Origin: Archangium lipolyticum
Lineage (GTDB): Bacteria > Myxococcota > Myxococcia > Myxococcales > Myxococcaceae
Assembly (NCBI RefSeq): GCF_024623785.1
Contig: NZ_JANKBZ010000051.1
Coordinates: forward strand, 1 to 58,642
Direction of reading: 5' to 3'
Length of the DNA stretch: 58,642 nt
Positions 52,857 to 58,642 of this stretch are shown here, in pieces (within the stretch, counting starts at the first letter, position 1; each line of letters starts with the position of its first letter). A model generated the notes under the pieces. It made no database searches. It worked only from the letters and a program-made list of their open reading frames with translations, and was not told where the DNA came from. The translations under genes and the position numbers were made by a program.

Positions 52857-53495
52857 ATGCCCCGTCCGCGTTTCGAGAAGCTTCCCCCCGAGCGTCGCGC
52901 CCACATCCTGGAGGTGGCGGCGCGCGAGTTCGGCGCACTCGGCTACGAGGGGGCCTCGCTCAACCGCATCCTGGAGAAGGCGGACCTGAGCAAGGGCGCG
53001 GCCTACTACTACTTCGACGACAAGGCGGACCTGTTCCTCGCGGTGGTCCGGCACTGCCAGGAGCAGGCGATGTTCGTGGCCTGGCTGCGGCCCGAGGAGC
53101 TGCGCGCGGACACCTTCTGGGACGTCGCGCGCACCACCTACCAGCGCCAGTTCGTCCTCTTCCGCCAGAGCCCGTGGCTCATGGGCGTGGCGCGCGCCGT
53201 GTGGACGCTGCCGGCGCAGCTGCGCGAGAGCGGACCGCTGGCCGCCATCTTCGAACAGGGCCAATCCATCACGCGCACCATCCTCACGCGGGGCCGCGAG
53301 CTGGGCGTCGTGCGCGACGACGTGCCCGAGGAGCTGCTCGTGGCGTGGGTGGGGGCCATCGACAGCGCCGGAGACAGGTGGCTGCTGGCGAACTGGGAGC
53401 AGCTCGACGAGGCGGCCATGCAACGGCACGCGGAGCTGCTCGTGGATGGTTTTCGCCGGCTGCTCACGCCGGCCCAACCGGGAGGGAAGTCATGA
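52857..53495 (+). CDS. TetR-family transcriptional regulator
   Basis: 212 residues starting MPRPRFEKLPPERRAHI. Helix-turn-helix with ILEVAAREFGALGYEGASLN, ILEKADLSKGAAYYYF and DDKADLFLAVV, the TetR pattern. It overlaps the monooxygenase ATG by 4 nt (ATGA), so it probably controls its own two-gene operon, with an aromatic or polyketide-like inducer as a guess from the enzyme type. Confidence 0.92.
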   Translation: MPRPRFEKLPPERRAHILEVAAREFGALGYEGASLNRILEKADLSKGAAYYYFDDKADLFLAVVRHCQEQAMFVAWLRPEELRADTFWDVARTTYQRQFVLFRQSPWLMGVARAVWTLPAQLRESGPLAAIFEQGQSITRTILTRGRELGVVRDDVPEELLVAWVGAIDSAGDRWLLANWEQLDEAAMQRHAELLVDGFRRLLTPAQPGGKS

Positions 53496-54703
53496 AGCGT
53501 GTTCTCATCGTCGGAGCGGGACCGGCGGGTGCCGCCCTGGCCTACATCCTCGCGAGCCGGGGCGTGCCGGTGCACCTGCTGGAGCGCCAGCGGGACTTCT
53601 CGCGTGAGTTCCGCGGCGAGGGCTTCCAGCCGAGTGGCCGGGACGTGCTGCATCAGATGGGGTTGGGCGCACGTTTCGAGGCGCTGCCGTCGGTGCGGCT
53701 GGCGAGCCTGGCGGTGTGGAGGGGCACGAGGCGGTTGGTGTCGGTGGACGTGCCCGAGTCGGCCCGCGACAACGTGGCGCGCATCGTGAGCCAGCCGGCG
53801 CTGCTGGAGATGCTGGTGGAGGAGGCGGGACGCTTCCCGCACTTCCGTCTGGAGCGGGGCGTGGCGGTGCGGGACGTGGTGCGCGAGGCCGGGCGCGTGG
53901 TGGGCGTGCGCGTGGAGCGGGACGGGCACGAGGAAGAGCTGCGCGCGGACTTCGTCATCGGCACGGATGGGCGCAACTCGGTGCTGCGCCGCAAGGCGGA
54001 CCTGCACGAGGAGCGCATGCCTCAGTCCTTCGACATCCTCTGGTGCAAGGTGCCGCTTCCCACCTCCTGGCGGCCGGGCCACTCGGAGATCTACGCCACC
54101 CTGGGAGGCATGTGCCTGTCCTTCCCCTCCTATGACGGGACGCTGCAACTGGGCTGGAGCATGGGGAAGGGCCAGTTCAAGCAACTGCGCGGCAAGGGCG
54201 TGGATGCGTGGATGGAGGAACTGGCCCGGGTGGTGCGGCCGGAGCTGGCCGAGCACATCCTCGCGCACCGTGAACAGGTGAGCCACCCGTTCCTCCTGGA
54301 TGTCATCTGCGATCGGCTGGTGCGCTGGACTGCACCGGGGTTGCTGCTCATCGGGGACGCGGCGCACCCCATGTCGCCCGTGGGTGGGCAGGGGGTGAAC
54401 GTGGCCCTGCGCGATGCGCTCGTGGCCGCCAACCACCTGTTCCCCGTGCTCGCCGCGGATGGCTCCCCCGAGGCGCTGGATGCCGCGGCCACTCGCGTCC
54501 AGGCCGAGCGGCTGCCCGAGGTGACCGACATCCAGGCCATCCAGACGCGGCAGGCGCGCTTCCTCTCGGGGACGGGGCTGCTGCCCCGGCTGCTACTGGC
54601 CTCCCTCCCGCTGCTCGAGAAGCTGGGCATGATGCGGGGCTTCGCCGTAGGAGGGGACCGGCGCTTCCGAGGCGTGCTGAGACCGCTGCGGCTCGCCGTC
54701 TGA
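53492..54703 (+). CDS. FAD-dependent aromatic hydroxylase-like monooxygenase
   Basis: 403 residues of the PHBH-fold group A flavin monooxygenases: VLIVGAGPAGAALAYILASRG (GxGxxG), VIGTDGRNSVLRR (DG motif) and LLLIGDAAHPMSPVGGQGVN (GD motif). It should use NADPH and O2 to hydroxylate an aromatic or similar compound. Coupled to a TetR regulator, the layout is typical of inducible detoxification. The 3' end is followed by a strong hairpin. Confidence 0.92.
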   Translation: MKRVLIVGAGPAGAALAYILASRGVPVHLLERQRDFSREFRGEGFQPSGRDVLHQMGLGARFEALPSVRLASLAVWRGTRRLVSVDVPESARDNVARIVSQPALLEMLVEEAGRFPHFRLERGVAVRDVVREAGRVVGVRVERDGHEEELRADFVIGTDGRNSVLRRKADLHEERMPQSFDILWCKVPLPTSWRPGHSEIYATLGGMCLSFPSYDGTLQLGWSMGKGQFKQLRGKGVDAWMEELARVVRPELAEHILAHREQVSHPFLLDVICDRLVRWTAPGLLLIGDAAHPMSPVGGQGVNVALRDALVAANHLFPVLAADGSPEALDAAATRVQAERLPEVTDIQAIQTRQARFLSGTGLLPRLLLASLPLLEKLGMMRGFAVGGDRRFRGVLRPLRLAV

Positions 54704-54708
54704 CCCCA

Positions 54709-54729
54709 CCCTCTCCCTCTGGGAGAGGG
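54709..54729. terminator. 9-bp stem hairpin after the monooxygenase
   Basis: CCCTCTCCC and GGGAGAGGG form a perfect stem around TCT, 6 nt after the stop. The extended sequence with GACGGGGTGAGGG resembles a short dispersed repeat found between genes in many GC-rich bacteria, so it may be both repeat and terminator. It also lies just past the end of the convergent small gene. Confidence 0.55.
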
Positions 54730-54755
54730 ACGGGGTGAGGGTATCCGCCCCCGTC

Positions 54756-55049
54756 CTATTTCCCTGGCTCCTCGTCCTCGCGAGCGGGCGCGTCACCCTC
54801 AGGGGAGAACCGGGCCACCTGCTCCCTGCTCGCGTTCCAGGCGTCCTCCGCGTCGTGGGCGTGCACCTCCGAGGCCGCCTCGTCATCCTGCTTGCTCGCC
54901 CAGGTGGTATGGCCCCCGGCGAAGCCCTCGAGCGGGCGTGGGCCCCGATTCGCCTCCACTTCCAGGTCCTTGGCCTCCAGCTCGCGCAACCGCTCCCGCT
55001 CCTGTTCCCGCTCGCGCTGGTGCAGCTTCTCGATGGGATCTTTCGACAT
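54756..55049 (-). CDS. small highly charged hypothetical protein
   Basis: 97 residues starting MSKDPIEKLHQREREQERER; AAAGGAGA 6 nt upstream. The first 35 residues are a charged helix, probably coiled coil (REREQERERLRELEAKDLE), and the rest is acidic and likely disordered. No family is recognised. Lies convergent to the monooxygenase. Confidence 0.65.
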   Translation of the reverse strand: MSKDPIEKLHQREREQERERLRELEAKDLEVEANRGPRPLEGFAGGHTTWASKQDDEAASEVHAHDAEDAWNASREQVARFSPEGDAPAREDEEPGK

Positions 55050-55194
55050 CGGGTCTCTCCTTTGCCCGAAGGTGCGAACGGTGCTTCAGGGCGTCAGCGG
55101 GTGAAGCCGGGCCATTGGGGGCTCGGGTGCCCGGCCGCCGGGCGGCGAGACGGCGTCCTTGCGGGGCCGTTCCATCCCCCGGAAGCTGCGCGCC

Positions 55195-56394
55195 ATGAAG
55201 ACACTCCACCGCTCGTACGTCCTGTTGCTCCTGCTGGGCGCTGTGCTCGCCGGTTGCACCGTCGCCCGCGTCCATGTGCTACCGCCCACCGGGGACGAGG
55301 TCACCCTGCTGGTCCCGGGCTATCGCGGCAGCTTCCTCGTCACCGAGGGCCCCGAGCCCGAGCGGGCCTGGCTCTCGGTGGGGCAGGCGCTCTCGCGCGG
55401 AGAGCGTACGCTCGCCATCCCCTTTCCCGGACAGCGCCCCGTGCCCCACTACGGGCCGCTGCGCCCGGATGGACCGCTCACCCAGCTCTCGGCGGTCTTC
55501 GTGTCGGTGGACGCGTACCGCACGTTCATGGAGTTCGGCCGCGACCATCTCCCGGGCTTCGTTCCGTTCTCCTACGACTGGCGGCGGGACATCCGCGAGA
55601 GCGCGGGCCAGCTGTGCGCGCGCATCGAGCAGCTCGTGGCGGAAGGGGGAGGGCGGCGGAAGGTGAACATCGTGGCCCACAGCATGGGCGGGCTGGTGAC
55701 GATGCACTGCCTGCTCCACGGAGGCGCGCAGGCGGGCGAGCGCCCCTGGGCCGGTGCCGAGCACGTGAAGCGCGTGGTCATCCTCGGGACTCCGTTCTCC
55801 GGCGGACCGGGCATCTTCGATGACCTGCTGGTGGGCACGGAGACGATGCGCAACCGCGCGCTGCTCGCGCCCGAGGCGCTGTTCACCTTCGCCTCGGCCT
55901 TCCAGCTGCTGCCCCCGCGCAGCGACTTCTTCGTGGACGCGGAGGACAGGCCCGTCGAGCTGGATGCCTTTGATCCGGCCGTCTGGTTGAAGCAGGGGTG
56001 GGGCCCCTTCGCGGACCCCGCGTTGCGCGAGAACGAGGCCTACCGCGCGCAGCTCGTCCACATGCTGGACGCGCACCGGGAGCTGACCGGGGCGCTCGCG
56101 CCGAAGCCGGGGTTGACTCCGGCTCCCTTCGAGATGCTCGTGGTGGTAGGCAAGGGGCGGCCGACGGTGAGCGGCGTGCGGGTGGTGGATGGGAAGCTCG
56201 ACCTGGAGCACCCGCCGCGCGCGGATGGGGACGGGTCCGTGCTGGCCTCGCGCGCCCTGCCCGTGCTGCCCATTCCCTTCCGCCACCTGGACAGCCCGGC
56301 CGAGCACGTGGCGCTCATGTCCGACGCCGAGGTGCTCCAGGCCGTGGAGCGCTTCCTCCAGGGCGAAACGGTGGGCACGGCGCGGTCGCCGTGA
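55195..56394 (+). CDS. lipase-like lipoprotein (LCAT/alpha-beta hydrolase)
   Basis: 399 residues starting MKTLHRSYVLLLLLG; the lipobox LAGC gives lipidation at Cys20. LLVPGYRGS is the oxyanion region, FSYDWRRDIRESA and NIVAHSMGGLVTMH (nucleophile Ser) follow the LCAT-like pattern, FDPAVWLKQGWGPF is in the middle, and DGDGSVLASRAL plus a late His (SPAEHVALMSD) supply likely Asp and His. A secreted or surface phospholipase or acyltransferase is likely. Confidence 0.82.
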   Translation: MKTLHRSYVLLLLLGAVLAGCTVARVHVLPPTGDEVTLLVPGYRGSFLVTEGPEPERAWLSVGQALSRGERTLAIPFPGQRPVPHYGPLRPDGPLTQLSAVFVSVDAYRTFMEFGRDHLPGFVPFSYDWRRDIRESAGQLCARIEQLVAEGGGRRKVNIVAHSMGGLVTMHCLLHGGAQAGERPWAGAEHVKRVVILGTPFSGGPGIFDDLLVGTETMRNRALLAPEALFTFASAFQLLPPRSDFFVDAEDRPVELDAFDPAVWLKQGWGPFADPALRENEAYRAQLVHMLDAHRELTGALAPKPGLTPAPFEMLVVVGKGRPTVSGVRVVDGKLDLEHPPRADGDGSVLASRALPVLPIPFRHLDSPAEHVALMSDAEVLQAVERFLQGETVGTARSP

Positions 56395-56436
56395 CGACTT
56401 CGGTCAACGCTGCTCGGGCACTGTGAGGAGCCTGTC

Positions 56437-57756
56437 TTGAATCCGCGCCTCTGCCTGGCCTTGTTCCTGTTGCTGGTGGTGCCGCTTTTGGCCCGAGCGG
56501 CCCCGCCCGAGGTGGAAGCGCGGCTCTCGGTGCTGGAGCCAGTGGGGGTGAGCGAGTACCACGGAAGCCAGGGGCGAGGGCTGAAGCTCACCTTCAAGAA
56601 GCTCGAGCCCAACCCGGCGCTGGAGCTGTTCTCGTTGGAGGAGGCGAGGGCGGTGGTGGAGGAGTTGGGGCTGCCATCGGCCAGGGGAGTGGCGATGGCG
56701 GGCATGGCGGCCGAGCCACCGCCCCCGGCGGACCTGGAGAGGAGGGTGAGAGATGCCTACGAGGCGCTATACGGGCCGGCCCAGGCTGCACTGCCGGATT
56801 CGCTGGGGAGGGCGAGGTGGATGCGGGCCCTGGCGCTCTCACCGCGCTACATGGGGGAGGGGGTGAGGGAGGCGGCGGAGGAGATGTTCAGCTCACGGGC
56901 GGTGCTGCTGTCGGTGGGCATGTCGATGATGCTGTACATGGTGGCGTGGGCGGCGCCCGAGCCTGTCTTCTCCAAGGCGTTCGCCACGGCGGTGACGATA
57001 GGGCTGCTGATGACGTACACGGCGGTGGAGCTCTACAACGTGGGGCAGGCGTGCCTGAGGCTGTACCGGGAGGCGGAGGCGGCGAGGACGCAGGCGCAGT
57101 TGGAGGCTGTGGCCGAACGCTTCGGGAAGGAGATGGGGGGAGTGGGGCTGAGGGTGCTGGTGACGCTGGCGGGAGCGAGGCTGGCCAGGGCGTTGCCGGA
57201 GGTGCCAGGAGGAGGGCTGTGGGGGATGCTGTCACCGCCGCGATATGGCTTCGCGGGAGGAGGAGGGAGGGGAGGGCTGAGGGTGGGAGAGAGGGCGGGG
57301 GCGCAGGTGAGCGTGGCGGACGGCACGGTGGTGCTGATGGGGGTGACGGCGAACACGACAGCCGCGGCGGTGACGTCGGCGGTGTCAGCGGCCCGGACGA
57401 CGGGGGCGTGTGACGAGTCGAAGCAGAGTGACAACCAGGCCCACCATTTGTGCACGGACAAGAATGACACGTCCGTCATCAGCGGCGGCCCCTGGACGCC
57501 TCGGTTCGAAGAATTCTTCAAGCGGGCGGGGATGAGTCTCGATGACCCTGCGAACATCGTCTACCTGCGGGACCACAAGGGACCCCATCCCGAGGAGTAT
57601 CACCAAGAGATCTTCGATCGGCTGGAGGATGCGCTTGGGAGTTGCCAGTCTCGAGCTGAATGCCGAGCCAGGCTTGTGGAAGCGCTCGGTAGGATTGCAG
57701 GCGAGGTATGTACGCCGGGCTCCAAACTCAACAAGCTCGCTACGAGGAAGCCATGA
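56437..57756 (+). CDS. SitA-like polymorphic toxin with AHH-type nuclease tip
   Basis: 439 residues from a TTG start with GAGGAG 6 nt upstream. Signal peptide (LALFLLLVVPLLARA) without a lipobox Cys. The N-terminal 320 residues resemble SitA toxins of myxobacteria, which pass between cells during outer membrane exchange, with two membrane-like helices (about 155-200) and LARALPEVPGGGLWGMLSPP. The C-terminal tip has NQAHHLCTDKND and YLRDHKGPHPEEYHQEI, the pattern of AHH/HNH-type toxin nucleases. The stop overlaps the immunity gene ATG. The toxin tip and the immunity gene look less GC-rich than the N-terminal part, as expected for swapped toxin ends. Confidence 0.75.
   Translation: MNPRLCLALFLLLVVPLLARAAPPEVEARLSVLEPVGVSEYHGSQGRGLKLTFKKLEPNPALELFSLEEARAVVEELGLPSARGVAMAGMAAEPPPPADLERRVRDAYEALYGPAQAALPDSLGRARWMRALALSPRYMGEGVREAAEEMFSSRAVLLSVGMSMMLYMVAWAAPEPVFSKAFATAVTIGLLMTYTAVELYNVGQACLRLYREAEAARTQAQLEAVAERFGKEMGGVGLRVLVTLAGARLARALPEVPGGGLWGMLSPPRYGFAGGGGRGGLRVGERAGAQVSVADGTVVLMGVTANTTAAAVTSAVSAARTTGACDESKQSDNQAHHLCTDKNDTSVISGGPWTPRFEEFFKRAGMSLDDPANIVYLRDHKGPHPEEYHQEIFDRLEDALGSCQSRAECRARLVEALGRIAGEVCTPGSKLNKLATRKP
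56475..56632 (+). repeat. direct repeat between the two sitA genes (copy 1)
   Basis: About 158 bp at 56475-56632 recur at 58485-58642, offset 2010 nt, with roughly 9 of 10 or more bases equal. The match runs to the window edge, so the true repeat is longer. Confidence 0.85.
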
Positions 57757-58325
57757 CCTCGCAGACAAGATATTACAGGATATTCGACGACGTGTATTTT
57801 CCAGGGCGTTGGCACCTGAGGATGCCTGTCGATAGCAAGGGCGAGGGGATCGACACCTGGCAGTTCAAGGAGGGAAAAGTCCTGGAGCTCGAGGGCCCCA
57901 TTCGCTTCCCAGTGAAGCCAGCGGGCGTTGCGCTCGAATACAGTCTCTCCATGGGGGTTCCTGTCGTCCATCGCCGGGTGGTCTCTCTCTTCGAGCGCCT
58001 GGGGCTCGAGAAGGAGGTTCAATTCATTTCCGCAGAGGTGGAGGGACAGCCGGAGCCCTATTTCATTATCAACACCCTTCAAGTCATCAAATGCATCGAT
58101 GATGCCCGATGTGAGGAGGTGTTTTATTGGTTGCCGGAGGACAACCGTCCGGACAAGGAGGGCGGCTATCGGAACGTGCGAGGGCTGAAGGTGGATCCGG
58201 CGAAGATAGGGGACGCCAACATCTTCCGCACCTGGGGCTGGCTGGTGTCACTCGTCGTCTCCGAGCGCGTCAAGCTGGCGATGGAGCAAGAGTGCATCAC
58301 CGGCGCCAGATTCATCGAGGTTTGA
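57753..58325 (+). CDS. Imm11-like immunity protein
   Basis: 190 residues starting MTSQTRYYRIFDDVYFPGRW. It matches the Imm11/DUF1629 immunity family by its opening YYRIFDDVYFPGRWHL, the mid part FERLGLEKEVQFI and YFIINTLQVIKCID. It should bind and block the toxin tip just upstream. ATGA overlap with sitA secures balanced production. The tract is less GC-rich than most of the window. Confidence 0.75.
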   Translation: MTSQTRYYRIFDDVYFPGRWHLRMPVDSKGEGIDTWQFKEGKVLELEGPIRFPVKPAGVALEYSLSMGVPVVHRRVVSLFERLGLEKEVQFISAEVEGQPEPYFIINTLQVIKCIDDARCEEVFYWLPEDNRPDKEGGYRNVRGLKVDPAKIGDANIFRTWGWLVSLVVSERVKLAMEQECITGARFIEV

Positions 58326-58446
58326 AGGGGAGCCGCGAGCGGACACCGCGCCATGTGGTTGGTTCGGGGTCTGGCCTCCCCACCGTGCAGGGGAGCGGCG
58401 AGGGTTGGTCAATGTCCCTCGTTCGCCGAGGGCCGGAAGGAGCGTC

Positions 58447-58642
58447 ATGCATCCGAGCGTCGTCCTCGTTCTCTGTCTGCTGGTGGTGGTGCCGCTTTCG
58501 GCCCGAGCAGCCCCACCCGAAGTGGAGGCGCGGCTCTCGGTGCTGGAGCCAGTGGGGGTGAGCGAGTACCACGGAAGCCAGGGGCGAGGGCTGATGCTCA
58601 CCTTCAAAAGGCTCAAGCCCGACCCGGCGCTGGAGCTGTTCT
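58447..58642 (+). CDS. second SitA-like toxin, 5' end only
   Basis: The window ends 65 codons in. It starts MHPSVVLVLCLLVVVPLSARA (signal peptide, no lipobox) and continues APPEVEARLSVLEPVGV, nearly the same as the first SitA. The DNA of 58485-58642 matches 56475-56632 with only a few differences. The toxin end is outside the window and is expected to differ. Confidence 0.75.
   Translation, partial: MHPSVVLVLCLLVVVPLSARAAPPEVEARLSVLEPVGVSEYHGSQGRGLMLTFKRLKPDPALELF

Overview
The window is GC-rich DNA (roughly two-thirds GC by eye) with the look of a myxobacterium, most likely from the Archangium/Cystobacter side of the order. This rests on gene content, not on a marker gene: a type I-C CRISPR system with a 37-nt repeat ending GTTGAAAC, a SitA-like polymorphic toxin with an Imm11-like immunity protein, an LA_2272-type surface repeat protein, a Ser/Thr kinase with tetratricopeptide-like repeats, many sensor kinases, and a mersacidin/lichenicidin-type lanthipeptide precursor. 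No rRNA, tRNA or ribosomal protein gene was seen.

Layout. 1-119: tandem repeats like the end of an IS21-family element, directly against the far end of a CRISPR array. 155-3386: array of 46 repeats and 45 spacers, transcribed leftwards from a leader at 3387-3575. 3576-10297 (minus): cas3-cas5c-cas8c-cas7c-(cas4 and the cas1 5' end missing)-cas1 remnant-cas2. 10446-22184 (minus): PhyH-family dioxygenase, secreted alpha/beta hydrolase, PAS histidine kinase, family-2 glycosyltransferase, lipoprotein, Ser/Thr kinase, a broken FixJ-like regulator and a second histidine kinase with a periplasmic sensor. 22236-26356 (minus): a lanthipeptide-like precursor followed by two proteins that look like the two halves of one chymotrypsin-fold protease. 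26421-34403: cupin, amidase, a saccharopine-dehydrogenase-like/TetR operon with a clear operator, glutathione peroxidase, a DUF2254 membrane protein, CapA and a Gly-Thr repeat protein. 34696-38383 (plus): XRE regulator and a tight operon of two UbiA prenyltransferases, an unknown protein and a lycopene-cyclase-like membrane protein. 38375-54703: mostly metabolic genes (PLP enzyme, MDR reductase, pyridoxamine-oxidase-like protein, GH15, amino-acid ABC transporter, methyltransferase, flippase-like protein, aldo/keto reductase, surface repeat protein, Zn alcohol dehydrogenase, TetR/FAD monooxygenase). 54756-58642: small charged protein, lipase-like lipoprotein, and a sitA/sitI cassette followed by the start of a second, nearly identical sitA.

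How it works together. The CRISPR interference genes (cas3, 5, 8, 7) look intact, but adaptation looks dead: cas4 is absent, cas1 has lost its start and carries a frameshift, and the array has internal duplications and an IS-like end cutting its old side. The most unusual locus is 22.2-26.4 kb. There the catalytic His of an S1-like protease lies in one protein and the Asp and Ser in its operon neighbour, downstream of a RiPP-like precursor with no modification enzyme in sight. The UbiA/UbiA/cyclase operon is a second candidate for undescribed isoprenoid chemistry. The right edge is a polymorphic toxin locus that appears to grow by cassette duplication.
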